NCBI GenBank assembly: GCA_033065855.1
Contig: JAVXUO010001035.1
Location: 154,317-218,316 of the forward strand
Reading direction: 5' to 3'
DNA: 64,000 bases
Source: Escallonia rubra
Taxonomy: Eukaryota; Streptophyta; Magnoliopsida; Escalloniales; Escalloniaceae
Made by a program: the position numbers and the translations under genes. Under the pieces are notes generated by a model, which searched no databases, was not told the origin of the DNA, and was given only the letters and a program-made list of their open reading frames with translations. Positions within the stretch are counted from its first letter, which is position 1. Each line of letters begins with the position of its first letter. Shown here one piece after another: positions 49,673-61,097 of the stretch.

Positions 49673-52600
49673 CTAAGCTGCCCTCTGTTTCTTCACCTTC
49701 CTACCAGCCAAAACAAAGTCATCATCTGATCCATAATCGGACATATCATCATCAACCTTCCGCTTTTTGGACTGCTTTGATGCAACCTTGGAATTTGGTG
49801 TCTTCTTCTTCTGTGTTGAAACTGGAGACGATATTGTTCTCTTCTTAACGGTAATGGAATCAGCGGTTCTCTTTACTGTGATAACAGCTTTCATTGGAGA
49901 TCCGAGCTTTTGCTGCTGACTCATTTTCAGCTTCTTCTCATAAACTTTCTTAGCTACCTCCTTGGATAGCAAACCACTCTCCATCATCCTGCATATTCGT
50001 ATAAAAGATGCGTTGAACCATTTACACAAACATACCAGAACTGAACTCTGGGCAATGTCCGCAGATTGGTATTCACTAGATGTGGCCTAAACTGGTGAAC
50101 ACAACTAGAAGTCCACCTTGAGAACAGGTGTGTGCGCGCATGCATGAGAGATTTTTCATATAAGTATGGTCTTTGATAGAACATGCATAAAACTTGCACA
50201 AGTGTTGCTGCCAAAGAAACAAACTCTACGCAACTAAAGTCGTTGAGAACTGAACAAAGGTTCTTCCTCAGAATGTATCCAGTGAACATATAAGAGCAGA
50301 TGATTATTGAACTGGGGAAGAAAAAGTAAAGTCCAAGTGCGCATGATATGAAAACATAAAAAGGCCAAAATCTACTCGAATACTAGTCCATGAACTCTAG
50401 TATAAATTAATTACCTTTGATATACGCGTGTATTACAATCTTGATCGTTATACATAAAATCAGCGATGTAGTTCTGTATATGATTCTTTAGACAATCTTT
50501 AGTCCACTTGGATACCCAACAAACATGGATACTGGAGATTGCAATCAGAAGTTAAAGGACACATGTCCCTTCTCTGTACATACATACATATGCATATAAA
50601 CATACACATGTATGTATGGGGACTGATCCCTATCGTGTGTTTGAATAAACTTTATATCCCAACTGGTGATCCATCCATTGAACATCGCGCACGGCTGAGA
50701 TCACATTTTTTTTTTTTTTTCAAAATCTCGCCAGTCCGCTTGTTGCAGGAGCTCGCTGTCCTTTCTACCAAAATGCCCTAACCCCTCCTCCCGGTGAGAA
50801 AGAAAAAAAAAAACTTCCCCATACTCCGCTCCTTGCAGGGGCGGAGTATGGGGAAGTTTTTTCTTCTCTTCCCCATACTCCCCATTAGGAGTTTGTTTCT
50901 TCTCTCTCTTGTTCTCCCCCGTCACCCACCACCAACCTCCACTAGCCACCACCTCCACCACCATCCTCCACACACAACAGCAGTCACCCACCCCCGCACA
51001 CACACACAAGCCACAGACCCTATCCCCCCCTCTCTCGTCACCCACAACCTCCACCAGTCACCACCACCATGCTTCATACACAAACCCACCACACTCACCC
51101 CCTCAAACAACACACACAGAGAGACCCATGACATACCCACAAACAAGTCCCTCTCTGTGTCATGGGCATGTGTGTCTGAGTGTGTATCTTGTGTGTGTGT
51201 GTGGTCGCGTGTGTAGGGTTGGGGGTGCGTGTATGTGTATGTGTGGTTGGTGGGTGACGGGGGAGGGGGCCTGTGGCCGTGTGTGTGTGTGTGCGTGGGG
51301 GTGGGTGACAGGTGTGAGTGGTGGGTATGTGTGTCGAGGTGGTGGTGGTGACGGGGATGGGGGGAAGAGAGAAAGAAGAAAGAAAAACCAGATCCCTACA
51401 GTCAGCCCCCGCAAGGAGCGGACTGTGGAAGTTTTTTTTTTTTTTTTCTTGCTCACTAAAGGAAGGGACAAGGCCATTTTGGTAAAATGGACAGCCCATT
51501 CCTGCAACAAGCAGGCCGGAGGCATGCATTTTTGGGATGCTTCTTCTTTAACAGGTTTGCCCCCTTATTATTCACTCCGATAAGGTGGCAGAAGCAGAAG
51601 ATAGGTATGTACCTATGAAGCACCGGTGCGGCAATTGGGGTGAAGCACCAGCACCGGTACGCGTCGGGTGCGTGTTCAATTTTATTGATTTATTTTTTTA
51701 ATTTCTTATATTTCGGGTGCGTATCCGACCTGTGACCACCGGCGATCTGTGACCACCGTGCAGATTTGTGATCACCGGTGACTCAAGCAACCACCGGCAA
51801 GGAATCAGAGAGGAGAGAGGAGACCGGAGAGGAGGAGAAAAAGAAGAAGACAAAGGAGGAGGAGGAAGAGGAGGAGAAGGAGAAGATCTCACCAAACGAA
51901 CCAAGCGCGGCGCTGCGGCGTGCGGTGCTGCGGCGTGGCTGGAAGAAAGGAGAGACCTTGTCCATCGATGTTATCGAGGTGGCTGGGAGTTATTAGATAA
52001 TAAAGACTTTTGACTTTTGCTATTTCATTTTTGTACCCACTTATTAACTTATTAATTAAATCAGCCCCAATACTTCAAAGAAATAATAGTACTACACATA
52101 CAAACTTCATTGTGTTCAGTTATACAATTTTAATATTTACAAAACAACCCAAACTTAACAAACTATCACTAATTTAGTTGAAAACTTCAAAATTCAAGAA
52201 GTAACCCATTAAACTTAACAAAATCTCACTATTTTAGTCGGAAATATTTATGCTTTTTTACATATATCTAACACATTTTAAGATTCAAATTGTTTACAAA
52301 TTTAATAATAAATGTATATAGTTAAGGAAAAATAGTTATAAAATCTGCCGTATCCCCGCCACACCCGTATCCTAGAATTTTCAAAAATGTCGTATCCGCG
52401 TATCCGCACCCGTGTCGTATCCGCACTCGCACCCGTGTCTGTGCTTCATAGGTATGTACTAAAAGTGAGGAGGGCAAAGCAAATGTTGCATAAACATTAA
52501 CATATTCAAGTATTACGCTCGCATACTAGTTCAACAATCAAGCAGACGGAAACATTTACTTTTGATGGTGGGCCAACTTGTTTTAAACCAACCGGCCAGA

Positions 52601-55600
52601 CTGAATCATTATTATCAAATCGGGATGTAGGGGTAATACAATTAACTGTTTGGAATGGGTTTACACATTCTGTTTGGCGATTCCGAATGCAATTTTGCAA
52701 TTTTGTGTTCCACCAACCAAATAACCTGAGTAGCCCCAAGACACTCACATATATATATATCCAAACATGCACGTGAAGATAACGTTGTTGTGTAGCACGT
52801 GGGGATAACCTCGTCGTGTAAAATTTAAACCCCCTTTACCAATATAATCCCTATGTCAAGAACCCATCTTATATCGATCGCCATCCTCCACCAACCAAGT
52901 CCACTCTGCTTGCCGAGTACAATTGTGCGAAGCCTGCAACCTAACCCCACCTCACCCATGCCAGCAACAACACAAAGTTCTTGCTTTCACAGTCCACATA
53001 AGTCTCGCTCCCCCCCCCCCCCCCCCTCTCTCTCTCTCTCTCACTCACACACACACACACACTCACACACAATATCATCATCCCAAACAACACTACCAAA
53101 GCAAAATATTATAGCAAGGAAATTGGACGCTTGAGAAATCAATGGTCCATCCAGACGACTGATTTTTGTATATTTTGCTAGTCCAAAAAATATTAAAATG
53201 ATAGTTGACTTCTATTCTCGTTTAAGCTTTTAATGCAGATGGTTACTTAACTTGGTATCAAAGCTCTACACTGAGAGGAAGGTCTTGTGTTCTAGTCCCC
53301 CAGCTTGTTTTTGCCCGAGCATCATTGTTTTGGCTCTTCACGTGCAAATGCGGGCTCATGTGTGGAGAAGTGTTATACCATGAAATACTTTATTGGACCC
53401 ACTAGCTGGCAGCCTAAGCGTTAAAGGAGATGTTTACTTACGAGAGACCTCCATCTGCACCCACTCTTATAGTTCCCATATCAGCAAAGTGGGTACCCCT
53501 CTTCCATATTCAACAAATGTAGGACTCTCTTCTACTAGCCTCCACGCAACTACCCTCTCTCTAAACTGACGGTTTATCCCTCTTGATACTACATGCCTAA
53601 AAGCAAGCATTCTCCAAACAATGCAATATCATGGTAACGGTTACCGGAAATAATTCATAATAGTGCAGATGAAGACGTTCCCAACTCAATTCTATCCAAG
53701 TAGGCCACCCTTAAAATTCTTCACCTAGACACCCCATGAGGGAACTCAAATAAGCAACAAAAGGGAATACCATAGAAAACATTCATCTCTTCAGAAGCCT
53801 ACAAACTTGACAAACTCTAAACATTCAGAAAACAAAACACTGATGCATTCTTTCGTTTAACACAGTAAATGTAAGGCATGTTGTGTAAGGTGAAGCATAA
53901 ATGACTCCCTAAAAAATACATCCAATATTGGTCCATCCTATATTTCCAGAAGATGAACTAGAATAGATTCCACTAAGTTGACACTTTCAAAAATCATTGG
54001 TGATCTTCATACTAAGTGAAGGTTCTGCCTGAACTTTCCAAATTTAAACCCACCAGTTTCAACAGCTTATAATTATTCACTGGAAAAGCCGTCTACAGCA
54101 TGCAGTTTGGGGCTGCTTGTAGACAGCTTATTGTAAGCACATCCCTCAAACCGCAATATTATCCATTAAGCAAGTAATCTTTATTCCTAGACCCTAAATT
54201 ATAAAGCAGGCAATGAATCTAGTAAGAAGTTTCAAGTTGTGCAGGGATGCTCAAGCCTAACCCACATTTACCATGGGAAGAAGAAAGGAAGCCTTAAATC
54301 TAGCCTATTCCCAATCCCACCAAGTGTTCCTTTCATTTTTAAGTATAATGATAAGTGAGCTAAATATGTAGCTTTAGAATGCAGTCAAACTAGATTCAGT
54401 TAGTGCATGAATCAATGCTATGAGCTTGAAACCTAGTTGATCAGATGCACGCTGGAGACCAATTCATTTTAAGCCAACTCTTAGACTGAAACTAGATCAT
54501 TAGCCAACAATGGTCATACCATATGGACGTAAGGCATCACTCTTACGATTGAACTGATAAATACATTTTGGTCTAGATTATTCCATCTCACAAACTGCAC
54601 GTTGGAATGAGCCTGTTAGGGCATCAACTCAGTCCAAATATAATATGCGCATCAGAGAAAAAGTAATCGTCACACTTGCCTTTTTATATTGTTTGCCATC
54701 CAATTGCGCAGCAGCAATCAAATGCATACTAAGGAACCTAAAAAACCCAAGATCAGGGAGGAAGATTTTCAACAAACACACTTCTAGCTCATATCAACAT
54801 GGTCCTGTGGTACCATTTCCTTAATCCAACTGTTTGGCAATGTTTGTATCAAGGTTGCTTTACCGTTGTGACATGGTAGCATTAAACGTGTCATTTCCTA
54901 TGCAAGTACACCGCCAAGAGACCCTTACTACATGCAGAAAGCAACATAAGTGAAGTGCCTATAACTTATAATTAAAAGAACGCATGAATAAAGAATTTAA
55001 GGGGACAAAGATTCATACCAGAAAGCTGCCATATCACTATTAGGCATTTGCTTATATAAGGTTTCGTAGAAAATCCTCAACGGGTCTCTCTGAAAACCCA
55101 AATACACAACACCCATCATCAGGCCATCACTCAATAAAAGTAATCTCGCCAAATCATTGTACATAATAAGGAAAAGAAACAAACTTACTTCCTCTGGGGC
55201 GTCTCTTTTCTGACCAGGCAAATCATACACCTTCTTTTCCTTCTTCCTACCGCTTTGTACAACTTCTTTGGCCCCCATTTTCTTTCCCTCCACCCTTTTG
55301 TTCTTGTCTTTCTGCATCTTTAACCAATTACACATCAAGTTGAGCCAAAGGCATGTATTTCTTAAAGCACAAGAGTAAAAAGGTAGAAAAACAAAAGAAA
55401 GAAACCCACAAAGAAATTCAGAGCCAACCCAAAAGCATCTTTCCAAAACCCAATTGAAAAAGAAAAAAGAAAAAGAGACGAAGCCCAAGTGAGATGTAGT
55501 ACAAATTGAACCTTATCATTCGTGCTGTCAGCATCTTGTTTTTTGGCCTTGTTTGAGCTTTTCCTGGCTATTGGTGGCTCGTCAAGATCACTGTCAACTT

Positions 55601-55742
55601 GTTCTTTCTTTACACGAGATTTTGGGGTTGCACTGTTGGGTTTCTTCTTGCGCTTTTCAGCATGAGGAGAACCAATGGATTTCCCGTCTTCGTCCTCCAC
55701 CTCCTCCTTTTCTACGGTTTTGGCATCCTCCGAAGCAGGCAT
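49673..55742 (-). CDS. Unrecognised lysine-rich, nuclear-type conserved plant protein
   Basis: Four exons, in transcript order 55512-55742, 55189-55311, 55019-55089 and 49673-49988, give 246 residues. The best conserved core spans exons 2-4: KVYDLPGQKRDAPEE, then RDPLRIFYETLYKQMPNSDM, then AAFWMMESGLLSKEVAKKVY. The tryptophan is split by intron 3 (TG/G), which confirms the joint. The N-terminal 77 residues are acidic and lysine-rich (KRKKK). The C-terminal 70 are basic with KKKTPNSK, SKKRKVDDD and a final KVKKQRAA, consistent with nuclear localisation. I cannot name the family. Intron 3 is 5,030 bases and carries two nested TIR elements. The acceptor of exon 2 could be six bases further upstream. 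Confidence 0.82.
50715..51536. mobile_element. TIR element in intron 3 of the lysine-rich gene
   Basis: Long imperfect inverted repeats of about 200 bases close the element: CCGCTTGTTGCAGGAGCTCG on the left against CCTGCTTGTTGCAGGAATGG from the right end. Each continues through CTACCAAAATGCC and an A/T run to a CTTCC-CCGCTCCTTGC hairpin. The interior is CCACCA/CACACA low-complexity sequence. It encodes no transposase, and no clean target duplication was found. Confidence 0.72.
51613..52450. mobile_element. Mutator-like element with 9-bp TSD
   Basis: The ends CTATGAAGCACCGG and CGTGTCTGTGCTTCATA are inverted repeats. GGTATGTAC flanks the element on both sides (51604-51612 and 52451-52459), a perfect 9-bp duplication. 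The body of about 838 bases holds a GA-rich and GC-rich patch at 51800-51960 that might derive from captured gene sequence, with no transposase. It lies 80 bases from the preceding element, in the same intron. Confidence 0.85.
53009..53072. repeat. Poly-C, CT and CA compound microsatellite
   Basis: A C run of about 16 bases leads into CTCTCT and then CACACA tracts, inside intron 3 of the lysine-rich gene. Confidence 0.85.
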
Positions 55743-56949
55743 TTTGGCAGGGAAGGGGTGAGTGGAACAGCAATTGAAACCAGATGGAATGGTAGAGAAG
55801 ACGTGAATTTGGTGATACTGCGGAAACAAGGGTTTCTTTATTGAACAGTTTGTGCCAATTTTTTTTGGTACAGAAAACAGGGTGCATTTTTTTGTTTAAA
55901 TTTGCACTCTTTTACAATAAAAAAAAGGGGATAGACTATTAATGATGCTTTTGAATTATTAAGTGGCAAAAAATTATTACCTCCAGTCTCATTTTAATTG
56001 AACAGTTTTTTCTTATATTGTTCTATAAATATTGCTCACTTTTAAAGAATCTGTATTATTTTTTTATATTTACCTTGTTTACACTTTTTTCTCCTACTTC
56101 TTTTCACATTTAACTCCATTCACTATCCTATTTTCTGTCTCCGGGGTCACTATTTTCTGCATCTCTCTGAGTTATATCTAAAAACACATAATGTACGGCT
56201 TATATTTTTAATATGCGTGTCGAGTCGAAATAGAGCAATGAAGTTCGAACAAAAGGGAATATAAAATTGAGACAATTGATTGGATAACGCGAGTAGAAGA
56301 AAAATGTGTTTATTATTTCGCTACCGTTGCACTTCTTCAAGTTATCTTAGAACATCACACGTATAAAGGCATGAAGCGCAAAATAAATATAGGTCAATCA
56401 TTTCTTTCTTCTTTAATATAACTTCATGGATAACTGTGATCTGTTACAAAGAAAAATTACTTTACTTTCTTTTTTTGGGCACCAAATGTAGAGTACAGCT
56501 CATAACTTCATCCATCATAAACCGAAAACATGGCTAATGATCTACAAAAAAGAAAAAAATAATAATAATCGTGAGAATCGAGGTAGACAAGTGAATACCA
56601 GTTGTTGGAAAAAAAAATCAATTTTGGACCTTTAAATTATAAAGTTTACACTTCAAAGTGTAATATTAAAAAAAAATTCCTCAATTTTATCGGTGATTAA
56701 GGAGATATAATGTCTCAATTTGTTTTTAAAAACTAAGGGATTTCTAGGGGCTCAAATGTGAATTTTGGCATTGCTTGGAAAATAAAAAGGGTGTGGGTAT
56801 ATTAGTGGCCATGTGTTTTTTTTAACATTATTTTAGAAACAAAATATATATGGCCATGCTTTCGCACATGTTCAGTGCACTACACTGCACGAGCGTGGTG
56901 GCAATAGTGTAAAAACATGCTATTGGCGCTTTTAGACGAACTTCACTTC
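55743..56949. other. Upstream flank of the lysine-rich gene
   Basis: The probable 5' leader and promoter occupy 55743-55900. The rest is AT-rich with no gene. Confidence 0.4.
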
Positions 56950-57589
56950 TGCGCATTGTCGCTAAGAGTTATCTCGACCTTTCTTTTTGCAACAAGTTGA
57001 TGCCAAGAAAAGTGGGTTCGTACTTACGTGGAGGTGCCACAAAGGCTGCAGTCCGTGTCAGCTTCCAAGTATGCAAAGTGAGAGACAACAAGGACGGAGT
57101 AAGGGCTGAGAGCAAGGCTTCCTAGACAGGCCATGAGGAATGGCAGTGCTGCGAAGGCAAGGCTAAGACGAACAGGGCCGGCAGTCGATAGTCCAAGTCA
57201 GGGTCCGAGTCGAGGTCCAATGTTACGATCTTAAGCTATGTCCAATTTTATGTTTCTCTCTCTAGAATCCAAGAGCTCTCCAATTCTAGAGTGAGAAAGT
57301 GATTTTTGTGAGAATGAAGAAGAAAACCCCATTTGATTTGTAAAGTTCACTATTTATAGGAAACAGTGTGCTTATGTCATAAAGTGCCACATGTCGTCCC
57401 CCGGGAGTGACACGTCACCAGGGGGTCCCAAAATACCGGCCCGTCCCGGAGTGACCCGGGGGTCATTGCCCTGGTGGTGTTGAAGATCGACAGTAACATA
57501 AGCGGACATGGTCGCAGCTCAGTGCTCCGAGTCTGTGGCGAGGGGTCCTTGTGTCGGAGCCCCCTGTGACTGTGACGACGATGGCTATG

Positions 57590-58190
57590 AGGTTGTGAGC
57601 CCATCCAGGTACGAGGCCGAAGCCCCCTTGTGATTGAGACGACGATGGCTATAAGGTTGTGAGCCCATCCCGGTACGAGAACGAAGCCCCCATTTTGATT
57701 GAGACGGCGATGGCTATAAGGTTATGAGCCCATCCCGGAGCCCCCCTTTTGATTGAGATGGCGATGGCTATAAGGTTGTGAGCCCATCCCGGTACGAGGC
57801 CGAAGCCCCCCTTTTGATTGAGACGGCGATGGCTATAAGGTTGTGAGCCCATCCCGGTACGAGGCCGAAGCCCCCCTTTTGATTGAGACGGCGATGGCTA
57901 TAAGGTTGTGAGCCCATCCCGGTACGAGGCCGAAGCCCCCATTTTGATTGAGACGGCGATGGCTATAAGGTTGTGAGCCCATCCCGGTACGAGGCCGAAG
58001 CCCCCATTTTGATTGAGACGGCGATGGCTATAAGGTTGTGAGCCCATCCCGGTACGAGGCCGAAGCCCCCATTTTGATTGAGACGGCGATGGCTATAAGG
58101 TTGTGAGCCCATCCCGGTACGAGGCCGAAGCCCCCCTTGTGATTGAGACGGCGATGGCTATAAGGTTGTGAGCCCATCCTGGTAGCATGC
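57590..58190. repeat. 65-bp minisatellite, about ten copies
   Basis: The unit contains GGCGATGGCTATAAGGTTGT, GAGCCCATCCCGGTACGAGG and CCGAAGCCCCC. Most copies are nearly identical. One, at about 57715-57770, is shortened. The high identity implies recent expansion compared with the surrounding fossil. Confidence 0.92.
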
Positions 58191-58254
58191 AACATGATTG
58201 TGGCGCATGAGTGCGGTGCCTATAGCACGAGACAATACCTGGTGCCTGGGGCAC

Positions 58255-58475
58255 GTGTTGTGAAAGTGGCGCGGCGACGATCGTCGCGAAGCAATACTTG
58301 GTGCCGGGGCACGTATCATGAGAATGGCGCAAGGGCGCGGCGACGAACGTCGCGGAGCAACAGTTGGTGCCGGGGGCACGTATCATGACGATGGCGCAAG
58401 GGCGCGGCGACGAACGTCGCGGAGCAACAGTTGGTGCCGGGGGCACGTATCATGACGATGGCGCAAGGGCGCGCA
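58255..58475. repeat. Tandem repeat of about 65-70 bp, three to four copies
   Basis: The unit contains GGCGCAAGGGCGCGGCGACG, a GAACGTCGCGGAGCAACAG stretch and GGTGCCGGGGGCACGTATC. The last two copies are almost identical. Confidence 0.85.
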
Positions 58476-58659
58476 TCGGGTGTCCCGAAGACGAGATGTG
58501 AGCTGAGTGTGCCTGTCATAACAAGATAATGAATGCAACATATAGTAATGACAAAGTTGGTAGTTATGGTATGCGGTCGTCGGCGACGGGTCATTCGGTG
58601 ATAGTGCGCGACTTTGGGCGATGGGCATCGCGGGAGCGGTGTGCGGTCACAGACGACGG

Positions 58660-58870
58660 AGGTCACGAGGTTGATGCACGAACGGACGTCGCGAGGTTGA
58701 TGCACGAACGGACGTCGCGAGGTTGATGCACGACGGACGTCGCGAGGTTGATGCACGAACGGACGTCGGGAGGTTGATACACGACGGACGTCGCACAACG
58801 GACGTCACGAGGTTGATGCACGAACGGACGTCGCGAGGTTGATGCACGACGGACGTCGCGAGGTTAACGT
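58660..58870. repeat. 26-27-bp tandem repeat, about eight copies
   Basis: The unit GTTGATGCACGAACGGACG followed by TCGCGAG repeats with small length changes. A related GGCCGAGGCCGACCCC repeat follows at 58975-59030 and 59290-59385. Confidence 0.9.
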
Positions 58871-59680
58871 ACGAACGTCCGTAAACATCGCGGAGGTGCA
58901 AAGACTCGAGAAAACAAGTGCGCGCGGGAGGGGAGACCATAGGCCGAACATTGGGGGAAGGCCAAGGCCACGACCCCTGGGGAGGCCGAGGCCGACCCCT
59001 TGGGGAGGCCGAGGTCGACCCTAGGGAGTGGCCAAGGCCAATGGCCAACTCCTATGAAGGGAGGCCAAGGCCACTCCCCTTTTTCGTGAACTTCAGGCAC
59101 ACCGACGGTAGGGGTTTTGATGAGCAATGGGAAATCCGAAAGTCGCGTTACGACGAGCGTGTCGACGTGAATCGTACTCCTGTGACGAACAAGGTGTTAA
59201 AGTCACGTACAAAACGTACGAAGTGAAAAAAGTGTGAAAAAGACTTTGCACAAAAAGTGAAGAACCGGGGGAGGAAGGCCAAGGCCAACCCCCATGGGAG
59301 GCCGAGGCAGACCCCATGGCCTTGGGGGACGCCGAGGCCGACCCCATGGCCGTGGAGGAGGCCGAGGCCGACCCCAAGGGGTTGGCCAAGGCCTTTGTCC
59401 GTTGACCCCGTTGTGCCATCGGTCGACATTTTTTGGTGAAAAGGTGCTCGGGTGGTTTCGACGTAACGATCGCGCTAGCGTTAGTGACGTCGACGCGAAA
59501 TAAAAATGTCTAAGTCACGTACGAAGCACGTGAAGCGAGAAAAACACGTGTCTTGGGCGTGCGGGCGCTGACCGATTTGATACGTTGGAAAATTGATCGT
59601 TGACAATGTCGACGTGCTCGCGTGAGACGGGACCCCTGGTGGGCCCTTGGGTACGACTAGAATGGGTTGGGAACACAAGT

Positions 59681-60560
59681 TTAGATTGTTATGATGTGAA
59701 ACAATGTGATTTTTCAATTCCGTTTAAATTCAAATGTCACATTTTCATAATGTCTTTTAGCTTTTATGGCCGTGAAACAAACTCGATTAATTGTCATAAT
59801 TTTTTCCACTTGTTGATGGCATTCATCGTGCATTATATGTAGGTCTTGATGACAACATATTTACCTATTCTGAAATTCCATATTTTCTATCTCTCAAAAA
59901 ATTTCTTTCTAGTGATTCTTCTGCAAAAACAACTAGTATGCATAACATTTGACTCAAGCATTCTTCATTCCATACTACAATTTTTTCAACACCAGTGCAC
60001 GCCCGATCTAACTTTTAATCTTCTCTCGAAAATAAAGTGTCTTGTGTATGGCTATTCTTTCTACCTTTTGTTTAGTTACCTCATACTTTGTAGCTGCCGA
60101 TCTGAAAAAAAATTACACGTACGCTAAGTAGTCTATTACGCTGTCTTGGAACATAACATGATTGTTGACTTCGACATAAAAGTTTGTGAAGTTTACTTCT
60201 CTACTCTCAAAAATGTAGACCTCTAATTCTTTTTTGCTTTTCTAATTAGAATTTTGTTGATAATTTGTAGTCCTTAGACGCTAAATTGATGGCATTAACA
60301 TGGTCTACACAAATATTGACTTTCCACGTTTATATTGGAAGTAATTTTGGAATTATAGAAAAAGTCTATAATTCATCCTCATATACTAAAACCAATAGCA
60401 ACTAAATATAGCTAGTGAGATTTAATTAGTACCACAAAAAAAGAGTTAAGATATAAATTTCCATATCGGGAAATTACTGATTATATTCCTTTGCCTTTTA
60501 CTAATTAGGATAGGATTTGCCAAGCCGCTCCCTATATCAGCAGTTGGTTAGAGATATAGC
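59681..60560. other. AT-rich intergenic region, no gene supported
   Basis: No coding frame of interest. The last 100 bases approach the promoter of the small membrane protein gene. Confidence 0.4.
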
Positions 60561-60680
60561 ATCCAAACCCTAAAAGTATATAACAATCCAGAGACAACCT
60601 CTTACACGACTTAACAAAAACTCCTACGGACAGAGAGAACCGTACGCTAGGGTTGCATCACCACAGAACGAAACTGAACA
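60561..60680 (+). promoter_or_regulatory. Promoter and leader of the small membrane protein gene
   Basis: A telo box AAACCCTAAA (60565-60574) is followed by TATATAA (60578-60584), about 100 bases upstream of the ATG at 60681. Confidence 0.6.
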
Positions 60681-61097
60681 ATGGGGTGGTTCATGAGAGA
60701 GAGGAGGGGAATAAGCTGGACAGACCAAACCCTAGCTTCAATATCAGCCCCTCCGCTGCCTTTGTTAGTCTTCTTTGTGCTAGTGATGCTTTTGCTGTCT
60801 GTTCCAATTGTCTTGGACTTGAAGGCACAGATGGAAAGGGCCATGGTGGTCATGAGGATCATCCTCTACTTGTCGGCGGTGGGGTTGGTACTGATCCTTC
60901 ACGCGACGATGAGAAACAGATGGTGGCTGCCGCCGCAGAAGATGATTCCGGGGTCAAGAGCACAACGCTGGTACGCATACGAGGCGTTGCGCCGAGAAGG
61001 CAGCGCTCCTTGGGCTGTAGCGTTAGTGCTGGTGTTGGTTCTCGTGTTGGCAAAATACGAGTCTTCTATCAAGTCCAATTGGTTCCGACCTTTTTAA
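60681..61097 (+). CDS. Small plant transmembrane protein, three predicted helices
   Basis: This intronless gene encodes 138 residues. The N-terminus MGWFMRERRGISW is followed by LASISAPPLPLL, which leads into helix 1 (about 25-46). Helix 2 covers about 55-77. A polar, basic loop (RNRWWLPPQK to YEALRREG) follows. Helix 3 (WAVALVLVLVLVLA) covers about 110-123, ending in SSIKSNWFRPF. The pattern ISAPPLPLL, then GS-PW-VA and a terminal W-RP, recalls a plant-specific family of short uncharacterised membrane proteins. No enzyme motif is visible and no function is assigned. The promoter motifs just upstream support it as real. Confidence 0.82.
   Translation: MGWFMRERRGISWTDQTLASISAPPLPLLVFFVLVMLLLSVPIVLDLKAQMERAMVVMRIILYLSAVGLVLILHATMRNRWWLPPQKMIPGSRAQRWYAYEALRREGSAPWAVALVLVLVLVLAKYESSIKSNWFRPF

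Larger units (their letters stand above)
56950..59680 (-). mobile_element. LTR-retrotransposon fossil with tandem-repeat-rich upstream part
   Basis: On the minus strand, CCTATAAATA (plus about 57352-57361), a CTCTAGAATTGG/TCTAGAGAGAGAAAC stretch (plus about 57253-57295) and a downstream block at 57000-57230 match the LTR-like sequence at 20380-20720 in the same order. The region on the promoter side (57590-59400) is a stack of GC-rich tandem repeats. No gag or pol is seen. This is probably a solo or truncated LTR of a Ty3/Gypsy-type family. Limits are approximate, and the copy is old and broken. Confidence 0.5.

Noticed and set aside
50794-51583. Overlapping open frames of 140-220 codons on both strands
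   Set aside because: They come from CCACCA/CACACA microsatellite sequence within a TIR element.
53240-53320. tRNA-like gene (TTGGTATCAAAGC with a GTTCTAGTCC box B-like word)
   Set aside because: No acceptor stem or cloverleaf forms. It is better explained as a primer-binding-site-like trace of a retroelement fossil, too weak to list.
57649-58446. Repetitive open frames over the 65-bp minisatellite
   Set aside because: Tandem repetition keeps frames open. The predicted peptides are just the repeat unit translated.
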